Assembly (NCBI RefSeq): GCF_965204125.1 | Contig: NZ_OZ241968.1 | Coordinates: 2,914,001 to 2,978,000 of the forward strand | Origin: Poriferisodalis sp965204125 | Lineage (GTDB): Bacteria; Actinomycetota; Acidimicrobiia; Acidimicrobiales; Poriferisodalaceae | Direction of reading: 5' to 3' | Length of the DNA stretch: 64,000 nt | In this document: piece after piece, positions 16,836-26,348 of the stretch | Position numbering within the stretch: position 1 is the stretch's first letter | Layout: each line of letters starts with the position of its first letter | The notes under the pieces: model-generated | Seen by the model: the letters and a program-made list of their open reading frames with translations, nothing else | What the model was told of the DNA's origin: nothing | Databases searched by the model: none | Translations under genes and position numbers: made by a program

Positions 16836-18965
16836 ATGTCAGAGATGTCCGGAACCAGTGCAGCAAACGGAGCCCATGCGGCCGACTACGGCGCCCCGAC
16901 GGCAGCGGGCCGCCCCGATGTGGACGACGAGACGCTGGCGGCTGCGGTAGCGGTAGCGAACATCCCGACGCTGCTGATGGTGCTGGTGCAGATGACGGGC
17001 GAGCTGCATTGGCTCGACGATCCCTACCGGCCCAAGCGCCAGCCCGGACTCGGCGACAACGACACGGGCGGCCTGGCTCCCGAGCATCAGCAAGAGGTTC
17101 GGGAGGCTGCGCTCGAAGCCATCGCCGCATGGCGGGACGGCCGCCCGATGGCGATCGGCGAGCCTGACGACGCGTTGATCGTGCGCATGCTCAGCACGGC
17201 GATGGGCGAGCACGTGCCCGACGAGTACGGCGCCTTCACTGCCGCCCAGCTCGGCCTGGCCAAGTTCCTCGACCACGACCCGATCAACGTGCCACCTGGC
17301 TTCAAGGTGCTGGTGATCGGCGCTGGTGCCTCTGGGCTGTGCGCTGCCATCAACCTGCAGCAGGCCGGCGTGCCCTACGAGGTGGTCGAGCGCAACGGAA
17401 CCGTCGGCGGCGTGTGGTGGGAGAACCGCTACCCGGGAGCCGGTGTCGACACGCCGAACCACCTGTACTCGTACTCGTTCGCGCCGCACGACTGGAAGAT
17501 GTACTTCTGCCTGCGCGACGAGCTGCACGGCTACCTCGAGAAGGTGGCCGACGATTTCGACGTGCGCGGCAGCATCCGCTTCAACACCTCGGTGGAGCGC
17601 GTCAGCTACGACGCCGAGCGACAGGTCTGGCAGGCCGAGGTGCGCCACGTGGCCGACAACGAAGGCCGGTGGGAGACCGGGCGGCTCGGCCTCAGCGCCA
17701 CGCCCGACGAGACCGGATTGCGGCGCCGCGACAACGGCGCAGCAACGGCACCCGGCGCAAACGGACATGCTCAAGGCGTCGACGGTCCCACCGAGATCAT
17801 CGAGGCCAACGTCATCATCAGCGCCGCGGGCATCTTCAACCCGCCGATCCGCCCCAACATCGATGGCCTCGAGACTTGGAGCGGCGAAACGTGGCACACC
17901 GCACGTTGGCCTGCCGATGCCGATGTGACCGGCAAGCGCGTGGCGATCGTGGGCAACGGGGCGAGCTGCATGCAGACAGCGCCCGAGATCCAGCACGACG
18001 TGGAATCGCTGGCGATCTACCAGCGGTCGAACCACTGGGCTGCGCCGTTCGATCAGTTCCGCAAGCCGGTTCCCGACGCCATGCGAACCCTGTTCGAGGC
18101 GGTGCCGCTGTACCGGGCCTGGTACCGGGTGCGGCTGGGCTGGACGTTCAACGACCGCATCCACACCGCCTTGCAGAAGGACCCCGACTGGGAGCACCCC
18201 GAGCGGTCGCTCAACGCCCAGAACGACGCCCACCGGGCCTACTTCACCCGCTACGTGATCGACGAGCTGGGCGACCGGGCCGACGAGCTGCTGGACAAGG
18301 TGCTGCCTACGTACCCGCCCTTCGGCAAGCGCATGCTGATGGACAACGGTTGGTACCGGATGCTGCGCAACCCCAAGGTGGAGCTTGTCGACGATTCGAT
18401 TGCCGAGATCTCCGGCCAGACCATCCGCACCGCGGATGGCACCGAGCGCGATGCCGACGTGCTGGTGCTGGCCACCGGCTTCGACGTGCTGCGGTTCATC
18501 ACCACCTACGAGGCAACCGGCCGCTCGGGCCGCAGCCTGCGCGAATCGTGGGGCGACGACGACGCCAGCGCCTACCTGGGAACGGTCACGCCCGACTTCC
18601 CCAACTTCTTCACGCTGTACGGGCCGAACCTGCAGCCCGGCCACGGCGGCAGCCTGATCTTCGTGGTGGAGATGCAGGTGCGCTACGTGATGGACATGAT
18701 CGCCAAGATGTGCGCCGAAGGGCTCGGCTCGGTGGAAGTGCGGCGAGATGTCCACGACGAGTATCGCGACCGCGTTGACGATGCCCACGAGAACATGGTG
18801 TGGATGCATCCCGGCATGACCAGCTACTACCGCAACGAGGCCGGCCGCATCGTGGTCAACTCGCCATGGCGCAACGTCGACTACTTCGACATGACCAAAG
18901 AGGCCGATCTCGACGACTACGTCTGCGAGCCCCGAGCAGCCGACCGGGAACTCGTCGCCGACTGA
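16836..18965 (+). CDS. Flavin-containing monooxygenase, Baeyer-Villiger type, with N-terminal extension
   Basis: A 709-residue FAD/NADPH enzyme. The first FAD Rossmann motif is VIGAGASG (160-167). The Baeyer-Villiger fingerprint is WSGETWHTARWP (348-359), with W in place of the first F. The second dinucleotide motif is VAIVGNGASC. About 150 helical residues precede the first Rossmann fold, as in some actinobacterial ketone monooxygenases. It probably inserts oxygen into a cyclic or aliphatic ketone; the substrate is unknown. The ATG follows a GAGGGGGAG ribosome binding site. It is monocistronic and convergent with the threonine aldolase gene. Confidence 0.88.
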   Translation: MSEMSGTSAANGAHAADYGAPTAAGRPDVDDETLAAAVAVANIPTLLMVLVQMTGELHWLDDPYRPKRQPGLGDNDTGGLAPEHQQEVREAALEAIAAWRDGRPMAIGEPDDALIVRMLSTAMGEHVPDEYGAFTAAQLGLAKFLDHDPINVPPGFKVLVIGAGASGLCAAINLQQAGVPYEVVERNGTVGGVWWENRYPGAGVDTPNHLYSYSFAPHDWKMYFCLRDELHGYLEKVADDFDVRGSIRFNTSVERVSYDAERQVWQAEVRHVADNEGRWETGRLGLSATPDETGLRRRDNGAATAPGANGHAQGVDGPTEIIEANVIISAAGIFNPPIRPNIDGLETWSGETWHTARWPADADVTGKRVAIVGNGASCMQTAPEIQHDVESLAIYQRSNHWAAPFDQFRKPVPDAMRTLFEAVPLYRAWYRVRLGWTFNDRIHTALQKDPDWEHPERSLNAQNDAHRAYFTRYVIDELGDRADELLDKVLPTYPPFGKRMLMDNGWYRMLRNPKVELVDDSIAEISGQTIRTADGTERDADVLVLATGFDVLRFITTYEATGRSGRSLRESWGDDDASAYLGTVTPDFPNFFTLYGPNLQPGHGGSLIFVVEMQVRYVMDMIAKMCAEGLGSVEVRRDVHDEYRDRVDDAHENMVWMHPGMTSYYRNEAGRIVVNSPWRNVDYFDMTKEADLDDYVCEPRAADRELVAD

Positions 18966-19024
18966 TCGATATCAACTGAAATTCAACGGCGTTGCGCCTG
19001 AGCCCGTGGCTATGTTCAGCAGTC

Positions 19025-19078
19025 GGGCGGGGCCGCCGTTGCACAGAAAATCGTCCACTCTGCCCGGCGGCCCTGCCC
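19025..19078. terminator. Inverted repeat between convergent genes
   Basis: GGGCGGGGCCGCC (19025-19037) and GGCGGCCCTGCCC (19066-19078) pair over 12 of 13 positions around a 28-base loop. It lies in the 159-bp gap between the monooxygenase and threonine aldolase stops, and nothing else is visible in that gap. The loop is long for an intrinsic terminator and no T-run follows. Confidence 0.35.
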
Positions 19079-19124
19079 TCTAGTTGCGAATCGTAGCAGC
19101 GGTTGCAGCAGTGCCCGCCGGAAT

Positions 19125-20129
19125 TCAGGTGGCCAGTTCAGCGGCGATGGCCTCCAAGGCAGTGTCGACGTCGGCTTCGCTGATGTCGAGATGCAGCACC
19201 ATACGCGAGCGGCCGAAACGCCAGTCGGCCAGCACGCCGCGGCCCTCGACACGCTTGCCGAGCGTCGGGTCGTTCTGATCGAGCTGTGAGAACACCATGT
19301 TGGTGTTGCAGCCGGTGACGGTGATGCCGTCGATGGCTGCGAGCCCGGCTGCAAGCCGCTGCGCATTGGCGTGATCGTCGGCCAGCCGGTCGATGTGGTG
19401 CTGCAGGGCATGCAGCCCGCCGGCAGCGATGATGCCGGCCTGACGCATCCCGCCGCCCAGCACCTTGCGCCAGCGACGGGCCCGGCCGACCAGTTCATCG
19501 GTGCCGCACAGCACTGAGCCGACGGGAGCGCCCAGGCCCTTGGACAGGCACACCGACACGGTGTCGAACGGGTCGGCCACCTCGGCGGGGGAGCAGCTCA
19601 GCGACACCGCTGCGTTCCACAGGCGGGCACCGTCGAGGTGCAGCCCGAGACCGTGACGGTCGGCGAAGTCGCGGGCCTCCTGATGCTGGGCCGGCGTGAG
19701 CACCATGCCGTCGATTGTGTTCTCCAGGCAGAGCAGATTGGTGCGGGCGAAATGGCTGTTGTCGGGCTTCACGGCTGCTTCGGCCGCTTCGAGATCCAGC
19801 ATTCCCGTCTCGTCGGTCGGCACCGTTTGTGGCTGGATGCTGCCCAGCACCGCTGCGCCGCCGCCTTCGTACATGTAGGTGTGGGCGTGGTGGCCCACTA
19901 TGTACTCGTCGCCCCGCTCGCAATGCGCCAGCAGCCCGCACAGGTTCGACTGGGTGCCGCTCGGCACGTACAGTGCCGCCGCCTTGCCGAGCAATTCGGC
20001 GGTGTAGCGCTCGAGCTCGTTCACCGTGGGATCGTCGCCCCACACGTCGTCGCCGACATCAGCGGCTGCCATGGCCGCCCGCATTTCGGGCGTCGGCTTG
20101 GAAACAGTGTCGGAGCGCAGGTCGATCAC
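19125..20129 (-). CDS. ltaE: Low-specificity threonine aldolase
   Basis: A PLP enzyme cleaving threonine or allo-threonine to glycine and acetaldehyde. Its 334 residues start IDLRSDTVSKPTPEMR, which is diagnostic for the family. LHLDGARLWNA (163-173) holds the Asp that contacts the PLP ring, and CLSKGLGAPVGS holds the Schiff-base Lys197. The GTG start is fixed by the family N-terminus. Length is normal and the gene is monocistronic. It may supply glycine or degrade threonine. Confidence 0.93.
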   Translation of the reverse strand: MIDLRSDTVSKPTPEMRAAMAAADVGDDVWGDDPTVNELERYTAELLGKAAALYVPSGTQSNLCGLLAHCERGDEYIVGHHAHTYMYEGGGAAVLGSIQPQTVPTDETGMLDLEAAEAAVKPDNSHFARTNLLCLENTIDGMVLTPAQHQEARDFADRHGLGLHLDGARLWNAAVSLSCSPAEVADPFDTVSVCLSKGLGAPVGSVLCGTDELVGRARRWRKVLGGGMRQAGIIAAGGLHALQHHIDRLADDHANAQRLAAGLAAIDGITVTGCNTNMVFSQLDQNDPTLGKRVEGRGVLADWRFGRSRMVLHLDISEADVDTALEAIAAELAT

Positions 20130-20214
20130 GGCAGCAAGCCTGCCATGCGGCTTACGCCGTGCAACGAGTAGGCCCGGGCAAGACCGATCAGATGGACCCG
20201 TTCAGCTCAGTTGC

Positions 20215-21888
20215 TCAGCCCTTGCCGTTGCGCAGCAGCTTGCCCGGCAGCGGGCCGTGCGGATCGACCGCATCGGCGCCGTCGCGGCGGATGATCGTGC
20301 CGTTCACCACGACCGCATCGATGCCCTTCGCATCGGAGATCAGCCGGTCTGCGCCGGCGGGCAGGTCGTACACCCGCCGCTTGCCCAGGTGGCCGACCTC
20401 GTCGGCGTCGAACACCACCACGTCGGCGGGCTTGCCGTCGGTGAGCGTGCCCCGGTCGGTGATGCCGAACACCTCAGCAGGACGCTGGGTCAGCATGTGG
20501 ATGGCGGTCTCGAGATCGAAGCTCTGGCGGCCTCGCACGAAGGTCTGCAGGAACTCCGTGGAGTACTTGGCGTCGCAGAGCTGGCTGGCGTGCGCTCCGG
20601 CGTCGGACAGCCCGATCACCGTCGTGGGATCGTGCAGCAGCTCGTCGATGTCGTCAGGATCGTGATTGATCACGTCCTGGACGATGCGCATCTCCAGGTC
20701 GGCTTCGAGGGCCACGTCGAGCACCCAATCCACCGGGTCCTGACCCACCTCGTCGGCCATCTCCTGGATGTTGCGGCCCTCGAGTGCGGGGTTGTGCGGC
20801 AGGTAGCTGATCTCGGTGCGCGCCCAGCGGTCACCGATCTTGCCGCCATTGCCGGCCTTCTCCTTGAACTCGGCCCGCCAATCGGCGTCGGCGTAGTAGC
20901 GCTTGCGGCCTTCGAGATCACTCTGGGACACCGGGTTGAAGCAGCGCAGCGCTTCATAGATGAACGGCGCCTTCCAGCTCATCTCGAACTGGATCGGCTG
21001 CACCGCAACCTGCGGGAAGACCGGCAGACCCCGGTCGGCGATCTCGCGGGCACGCTCCAGATCAGCGCGATGGCTGCCCGGGCCCCGAGCTGAGCCCAGC
21101 AGCGCCGTCCAGCTCACATGTGCTCCCGTGGTCTCGGCAATCCGAGCGAACTCGTCGTGGTTGAGCCCCCGTCCCACCGTTGCCTGCATCACGCCGCCGA
21201 CATCGCCGAGCGCCTGGGCGATCTCGACGATCTCGTCAGTTGTGGCAGCGCGGCTCGGTACCGGTCGCCCTTCGTAGCCGACGTGGGTCGATGCCTTGGA
21301 CGTGGCAAAGCCGAGTGCACCGGCCCGCAGCGCCTCTGCCACCAGGTCGCGCTGGGCGGCGATCTCTTCGGGCGTGCCTTCACGCTCGGTTGCTTCTTCG
21401 CCCATGACGTACATGCGGGCGGCGGTGTGGCCGATGAGTGCCGCCATGTTCACCGCAGCGCCATTGGCTTCGAGCGCATCGAGGTACTGCGGGAACGTCT
21501 CGAAGCCCCAGTCGCCGAGGCCAGCACGCAGCGCATCGACGCTCATGCCCTCGACGTTCTCGAGCGTGCGCATGATGAGGTCGCGGTGCTCGGGCCGGGT
21601 GGGCGCCACCGAGAAGCCGCAGTTGCCCATCACGATGGTGGTGACGCCGTGCCACGGCGAGCAGCTCACGAGGCGGTCCCACATGATCTGCGCGTCGTAG
21701 TGGGTGTGGATGTCGACGAAGCCGGGGCACACGATGCGCCCGGTGGCATCGATGGTCTCGGCGGCCTCTGCCGGGGCCGAGCCGAGCGCCACCACCTTGC
21801 CGTCGGAGATGCCCACATCGCCGAGGTAGCGGGGCGCTCCGGTCCCGTCGATGATCGTGCCGCCCGTGATCTTCAGGTCATATGCCAT
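20215..21888 (-). CDS. N-acyl-D-amino-acid deacylase family amidohydrolase
   Basis: A 557-residue zinc amidohydrolase. It has the N-terminal beta domain (GGTIIDGTGAPRYLGDVGI), the DIHTHYD metal motif (His61 and His63), and GNCGFS with Cys90, the metal-bridging Cys typical of D-aminoacylases. GLSDAGAHA supplies the catalytic Asp. The C-terminal strand set carries GKPADVVVFD. It would hydrolyse N-acyl-D-amino acids from peptidoglycan or D-peptides, or a related imide. The gene is monocistronic. Confidence 0.87.
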   Translation of the reverse strand: MAYDLKITGGTIIDGTGAPRYLGDVGISDGKVVALGSAPAEAAETIDATGRIVCPGFVDIHTHYDAQIMWDRLVSCSPWHGVTTIVMGNCGFSVAPTRPEHRDLIMRTLENVEGMSVDALRAGLGDWGFETFPQYLDALEANGAAVNMAALIGHTAARMYVMGEEATEREGTPEEIAAQRDLVAEALRAGALGFATSKASTHVGYEGRPVPSRAATTDEIVEIAQALGDVGGVMQATVGRGLNHDEFARIAETTGAHVSWTALLGSARGPGSHRADLERAREIADRGLPVFPQVAVQPIQFEMSWKAPFIYEALRCFNPVSQSDLEGRKRYYADADWRAEFKEKAGNGGKIGDRWARTEISYLPHNPALEGRNIQEMADEVGQDPVDWVLDVALEADLEMRIVQDVINHDPDDIDELLHDPTTVIGLSDAGAHASQLCDAKYSTEFLQTFVRGRQSFDLETAIHMLTQRPAEVFGITDRGTLTDGKPADVVVFDADEVGHLGKRRVYDLPAGADRLISDAKGIDAVVVNGTIIRRDGADAVDPHGPLPGKLLRNGKG

Positions 21889-22038
21889 GTCGCCGTCCCC
21901 GTGCTCGCCGCGTACGCGCTCACTGCCCTCGAGCCGGTCAGCCCGAGGCCGTGCCGCTTACGCTAGCCGCGCGCTCTTCGCCGGTCCCTGAGGAGCAGTG
22001 GTGCGGGCCGGTGACACTCCGCTGCCTAGTGTGCAGCC

Positions 22039-22566
22039 ATGACTGCTGCGGAGCTGCCCGACGAGTTGGTCAACCGGGTGACGTGGAAGATTCCCAATGC
22101 GCTGGCGCTCGTGGGATCGAGGTCCGGTGACGAGCGCAATGCGATGACGACGAGCTGGATCACCCAGCTGTCGATGGAGCCGGTGATCATCGGCATCGGT
22201 GTGGAGAACACGGCCGTGACTCACCGGTTGATCACTGACGGCGGCTCCTTCACGGTGAATCTCTGGGACGCCGAGAACACCCGGCCGTTCGTAAAATTCT
22301 CCAAACCCGCCGCATACGAAGCCGTTGCTGACGGCACAAGCACAGGAACGCTCAACGGCTGGTCGGTGTACGAAGCTGCAACCGGGGCACCGGTGTTTGT
22401 CGATGCTGCCGCATGGATGGACTGCGAGGTGCGCCACAGCGTGAATCTGGGCACGCACACGTTGTTCATGGGCGAACTCGTGGCGGCGGGCATCAACGAC
22501 GACGAAGTGCGGCTCGCCTCGATGTCGGACACACGCATGAAATACGGCGGCGTCAAGCGCCACTGA
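22039..22566 (+). CDS. Flavin reductase-like FMN-binding protein
   Basis: A 175-residue split-barrel protein. The N-terminal segment ERNAMTTSWITQLSMEP is the FMN-binding stretch of flavin reductase domain proteins (HpaC/DIM6 family). It could supply reduced flavin to a two-component monooxygenase or act as a stand-alone reductase; no oxygenase partner is adjacent. The start is supported by TAGTGT (22027-22032) 6 nt before the ATG, implying a leaderless transcript. Confidence 0.82.
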   Translation: MTAAELPDELVNRVTWKIPNALALVGSRSGDERNAMTTSWITQLSMEPVIIGIGVENTAVTHRLITDGGSFTVNLWDAENTRPFVKFSKPAAYEAVADGTSTGTLNGWSVYEAATGAPVFVDAAAWMDCEVRHSVNLGTHTLFMGELVAAGINDDEVRLASMSDTRMKYGGVKRH

Positions 22567-22714
22567 CGGCGTCGCCAGGTCTGGATTCCTGCAGGAGACA
22601 GGGTCCGTGGGCGGTTTCAGACCTGCTCGGCTACCATGATGTGTCGCCCCTCTCGGGGCCTGCGTGTTCACCGCGGTGGGCACGCATTTTCTGCCCGCCG
22701 ACCAGGGAAACCAC

Positions 22715-22939
22715 GTGCCGAAAGTCAAAGACGACGCCATCTTGCTAGAAGGAAAGACCGTCGAAGCGCTCAAGGGCGGGCACTTCCGCATTGAGCTCGA
22801 CAACGGCCACGAGGTGCTGGGGCACCTGAGCGGCAAGATGCGCAAGCACCACATCCGGATCCTTCCCGGAGATCGGGTGCAAGTCGAAGTCTCGGCATAC
22901 GACCTCAGTCGCGGTCGCATCACGTATCGCTACAAGTAG
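22715..22939 (+). CDS. infA: Translation initiation factor IF-1
   Basis: A 74-residue OB-fold protein: MPKVKDDAILLEGKTVEAL, GHLSGKMRKHHIRILPGD, SAYDLSRGRITYRYK. These match IF-1 throughout. The GTG at 22715 is chosen because it gives the normal length; the frame is open upstream to 22664. It binds the 30S A site during initiation. It is unusual in lying outside a ribosomal protein operon, with enoyl-CoA hydratase only 5 bp downstream. A short hairpin (GCCCC-TCT-CGGGGC) lies in its leader. Confidence 0.93.
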   Translation: MPKVKDDAILLEGKTVEALKGGHFRIELDNGHEVLGHLSGKMRKHHIRILPGDRVQVEVSAYDLSRGRITYRYK

Positions 22940-22944
22940 CCGTC

Positions 22945-23790
22945 ATGAGCGCCACCACCCAGCCGTCCAACGGCACCGTTATGTACAGCGTTGAGCGGGA
23001 TGCGGCGGGCGACGTCGCCACGGTCACGCTGAACCGTCCCGAGACGCTGAATTCCATGAACGACGAGTTCATGAACGACATCACCGAGGCCTTCGGCATG
23101 GTTGCTGCCGACGACGGCATCCGAGCGGTGGTCCTCACCGGCGAAGGCCGCGGCTTCTGCTCAGGCGCCGATCTGCGCAATGCGGCCGCTGGCGACGCCG
23201 AAGGATTCGACGCTGATGCAGCGGGCGAGGCCACGACCGACTCGATGGACAACGTGTTTCACCCGGCCATCCGGGCAGTGGCCGAGTGCCCGGTGCCGAC
23301 GGTGGCTCGCATCAACGGCGTCACCGCAGGCGGCGGCATCGGTTTGGCGCTGTCGTGTGACGTGGCGATCGCGGCGCGCTCGGCGTTCTTTGTAGCGACG
23401 TTCGGACCCCGGTTGGGCATCGTTCCTGACTTGGGAACCACTTGGCAGCTTCCGATGCGGGTGGGCCGTGCCCGTGCGCTCGGCATGGCGCTGCTTGGTG
23501 AGCGGGTGACTGCCGATCAGGCCGAAGACTGGGGCTTGGTGTGGAAGACGGTGGATGACGAGGAACTGGACGTAGCCGTGGGGCAGGTGACCGACGTGCT
23601 GCGGCGCAGCTCGCCCGCCGCCATGAGCCGCATCCGGGAATCCGTGGACGGCGCCACGCAGCGTGATCTGACCGACCAACTCGACGTGGAGATGGGACAC
23701 CAAGCGGTGCTGATCCCGCGCAACATGGCCGACGGGGCAGCGGCATTCCTGGCCAAGAGCGACCCGTCTTTCTCCGGCGACCGCTACTGA
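22945..23790 (+). CDS. Enoyl-CoA hydratase/isomerase family protein
   Basis: A 281-residue crotonase-fold enzyme of fatty-acid or aromatic-acid beta-oxidation. Both oxyanion-hole segments are visible: RGFCSGADLR and ARINGVTAGGGIGLALSCD. The region after GPRLGIVPDLGTTWQLP resembles PaaG-like isomerases, with Asp in LGIVPDLG at the usual catalytic position. It starts 5 bp after infA and is followed by an acyl-CoA dehydrogenase, forming a small beta-oxidation unit. Confidence 0.88.
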   Translation: MSATTQPSNGTVMYSVERDAAGDVATVTLNRPETLNSMNDEFMNDITEAFGMVAADDGIRAVVLTGEGRGFCSGADLRNAAAGDAEGFDADAAGEATTDSMDNVFHPAIRAVAECPVPTVARINGVTAGGGIGLALSCDVAIAARSAFFVATFGPRLGIVPDLGTTWQLPMRVGRARALGMALLGERVTADQAEDWGLVWKTVDDEELDVAVGQVTDVLRRSSPAAMSRIRESVDGATQRDLTDQLDVEMGHQAVLIPRNMADGAAAFLAKSDPSFSGDRY

Positions 23791-23824
23791 CCCCAAGTAC
23801 GCCGGCTGCTGGCAGACTGGCGCC

Positions 23825-25063
23825 ATGACCGACACGCTTGACGCCCCGGCTGCCGACGCGGCCGTCGACCCCGCTGCTGCACGGGTTGACGCAGCCATCG
23901 ACGAACTGCTCGCCTCGCACGACCCCAAGCAGCTCAGCTATGCCGAGTTTCGCGGTGCACAGTTCGACGCCGGCCTGGCGTGGGTGCACTTCGATGAGGG
24001 CCACGGGGGCCTGGGCGTAAGCCCCAAGCTGCAGCGCGGGGTGGAAGAGCGGCTGCGGGCGGCCGGCGCCCGGCCCATGAAGCCGGTGACCTTCTTCGCG
24101 CATCTGGCCGGGCCGACCATTCACACCCACGGCAGCGACGACGTCAAGCAGCGCTTCCTGCGGCCGATGTTCACCGGCGAGGAAGTGTGGTGCCAGCTCT
24201 TCAGCGAGCCGGGTGCGGGCAGCGACTTCGCCGGGCTGGCAACCCGGGCGGTTGCCGACGGCGAAGAGTGGGTGGTGAACGGCCAGAAGGTCTGGAACAC
24301 CTTGGCTCATCTCGGCGACTACGGGATGCTGGTGACCCGCACCAATCCCGAAGTGCCCAAGCACCGGGGCCTGACCTACTTCGCGCTCGACATGAAGTCG
24401 CCGGGCGTGGAGGTGCGCCCGCTGCGCCAGATCACCGGCGAGGCCGAGTTCAACGAGGTCTACATGACCGATGTGCGCGTGCCCGATGCGAGCCGCATCG
24501 GCGACGTGGGCGACGGCTGGCGGGTGTCGCTGACCACGCTGATGAACGAGCGCAACGCGATCGGTGCGGGCGGTGCCGGCCCTCCCAAGCGAGGCTCCGG
24601 GCCCATCTCGGTGCTGGTGAAGCTGTGGAACCAGCGTGACGATGCCGAGCGCGACGACGTCACCCGTGATCGGCTGACAAAGCTGTGGACCCGTGCCGAA
24701 GTGCTGCGGCTGACCAATATGCGTGCGGGTGCCAATCGGCGCAAGGGCAACCCCGGGCCGGAGATGTCGATCGCCAAGCTGGCGTTCGCCGAGCTCAACC
24801 AGGCCCTCATGACCTGCGCGGTCGACATGATGGGCTCCGACGGGCTCGTCGGGTACGACTACACGTTCCGCCGCCCGGGGGATCTGTCGGTCGACGGTTC
24901 CGACGGCGGCGTCCAGCACGGGTTCCTGCGGGTGCGCGCCAACTCGATCGAGGGCGGCACCTCGGAGATCATGCGGAACATCCTGGGCGAGCAGGTGCTC
25001 GGCCTGCCGGGCGAGCCCCGCATCGACAAGGATGTGCCCTGGGTGGACGTGCCCCGCAACTGA
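23825..25063 (+). CDS. Acyl-CoA dehydrogenase family protein
   Basis: A 412-residue flavoprotein. The FAD-binding middle segment is CQLFSEPGAGSDFAGLATRA, followed by VNGQKVWNT, and the C-terminal SIEGGTSEIMRNILGEQVLGLP carries the Glu-bearing catalytic/FAD loop. It introduces the alpha-beta double bond in an acyl-CoA. It is 34 bp after the enoyl-CoA hydratase, which would act on its product. An insertion around GAGGAGPPKRGSG is seen in actinobacterial ACADs of cholesterol or branched-chain type, so the natural substrate may not be a straight-chain fatty acid. Confidence 0.88.
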   Translation: MTDTLDAPAADAAVDPAAARVDAAIDELLASHDPKQLSYAEFRGAQFDAGLAWVHFDEGHGGLGVSPKLQRGVEERLRAAGARPMKPVTFFAHLAGPTIHTHGSDDVKQRFLRPMFTGEEVWCQLFSEPGAGSDFAGLATRAVADGEEWVVNGQKVWNTLAHLGDYGMLVTRTNPEVPKHRGLTYFALDMKSPGVEVRPLRQITGEAEFNEVYMTDVRVPDASRIGDVGDGWRVSLTTLMNERNAIGAGGAGPPKRGSGPISVLVKLWNQRDDAERDDVTRDRLTKLWTRAEVLRLTNMRAGANRRKGNPGPEMSIAKLAFAELNQALMTCAVDMMGSDGLVGYDYTFRRPGDLSVDGSDGGVQHGFLRVRANSIEGGTSEIMRNILGEQVLGLPGEPRIDKDVPWVDVPRN

Positions 25064-25090
25064 GACACGCCCACCCAGCGGGTCACATGA

Positions 25091-26230
25091 TCAGCTCTTG
25101 GCCTCGGTGAGCATGTCCTGCACGATCAGGCCCAGGTCACCCATCTGGGGGATCAGCTCCAGCCGCTCGTAGACGTCCGGCGGCGGGTAGATGCCCGGAT
25201 CCTCAAGGATTTCGTCGAGGATGAACGGCGTCGCCGCCTCGTTCGGGCTGCCGTAGTACGTGTAGTTGGTGAGCGCAGCACCGTTCTCCGCGTCGAGCAG
25301 GTAGTTGATCATGGCGTGGGCCGAGCACACGTTGTCTGCGTTGTGCGGGATGGCCATGGTGTCCACCCAGCGCACGCCGCCCTCGACGGGGATCGTGTAC
25401 ACGTGGGTCTCATAGGCGTCGGTCTCGAAGAACGCCTGGGCGAACCCGCCGCTCCAGCCGTGCGCGACGTCGACCTCGCCGTTGACCAAGTCGTCGCCGT
25501 AGGTCACCGAGTCGTACTTGACCAGCCGGTCGTTGGTGGCCTTGAGCAGCGCACCCGCCTCGCGGATGGCGTCCTCGTTGCCTGACTCGATGGTCTCGGT
25601 GATGCTGTAGCCCAAGTACTTGAGCGCCGCCGACACGGCCTCGGGCGCGTCGTCGAGCATCGAGATGCCCCCGGGAACCTGCGCTGCGGTGTCGGCATCG
25701 AAGATGACCGCCCATGACGACTCGCCGCCGATCGCGTCGAGCGCGTCGTAGGTCATGCCGATGCCGGTGGTGCCCCACTGGTACGCCACGTGATAGCGGT
25801 GCTCCGGATCGAACGGCGGGTTGTCCCACGCATCGTCAATGTTGGAGAAGTTCGGGAGCGCGTCGTAGTTGAGCGGCAGCAGCAGCTCTTCTTCGATCAT
25901 CAGCGCAACCATGTAGTCCGACGGCACAACCAGGTCGTAGATGGCCGCTTCGGATTCGACCTGGCTGAGCATCTGCTCATTCGACTCGTAGACCGTGTAA
26001 TCGATGCTGACACCGGTTTCCTCCTCGAAGGCCAGCAGCAGCTCCTCGTCGATGTAGTCGGCCCAGTTGTAGAAGGCGAGGTCGCCGTCGGTCTCGCCGG
26101 GCTCGCAGTCGTCGGCGGCATTGTCGCTGCCTCCGCCGCCGCATGCACTGACGAGCAGCGCCGCGGCTGCGGCGAGTGCTAGCCACCGTGCCCAGCGTGT
26201 CGGGGATGCGCACTTCGCAAGGCTGTTCAT
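25091..26230 (-). CDS. potD: Spermidine/putrescine ABC transporter substrate-binding lipoprotein
   Basis: A 379-residue polyamine-binding lipoprotein with lipobox LVSAC (Cys30). The body matches PotD/PotF: LAFYNWADYIDEELLLAFEEE near the start, YESNEQMLSQV, DLVVPSDYMVA, and a C-terminal half with acidic and Trp residues that would hold a diamine. It lies 118 bp downstream of potC and is the last gene of the operon. Putrescine or spermidine is the likely ligand, given the adjacent agmatinase and PuuB-like genes. Confidence 0.92.
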   Translation of the reverse strand: MNSLAKCASPTRWARWLALAAAAALLVSACGGGGSDNAADDCEPGETDGDLAFYNWADYIDEELLLAFEEETGVSIDYTVYESNEQMLSQVESEAAIYDLVVPSDYMVALMIEEELLLPLNYDALPNFSNIDDAWDNPPFDPEHRYHVAYQWGTTGIGMTYDALDAIGGESSWAVIFDADTAAQVPGGISMLDDAPEAVSAALKYLGYSITETIESGNEDAIREAGALLKATNDRLVKYDSVTYGDDLVNGEVDVAHGWSGGFAQAFFETDAYETHVYTIPVEGGVRWVDTMAIPHNADNVCSAHAMINYLLDAENGAALTNYTYYGSPNEAATPFILDEILEDPGIYPPPDVYERLELIPQMGDLGLIVQDMLTEAKS

Positions 26231-26296
26231 GGTTCCTCCCTTGTCGACGCTCCTGTCGAGCGTCGCTGTCTCGCTTGCGTTGTCGGGACTGTGTCG

Positions 26297-26344
26297 GTTG
26301 TGCGCCTGGCGGCGCGGTGGGTTGTGCGCCTGGGCGGCGCAGTC
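26297..26344. repeat. 24-bp direct repeat between potC and potD
   Basis: GTTGTGCGCCTGGCGGCGCG at 26297 recurs at 26321 with small changes. The pair occupies much of the 118-bp gap between potC and potD. The units can form GCGCC/GGCGC stems, so they may affect mRNA stability or the excess expression of the binding protein relative to the membrane subunits. Confidence 0.6.
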
Positions 26345-26348
26345 GGGC

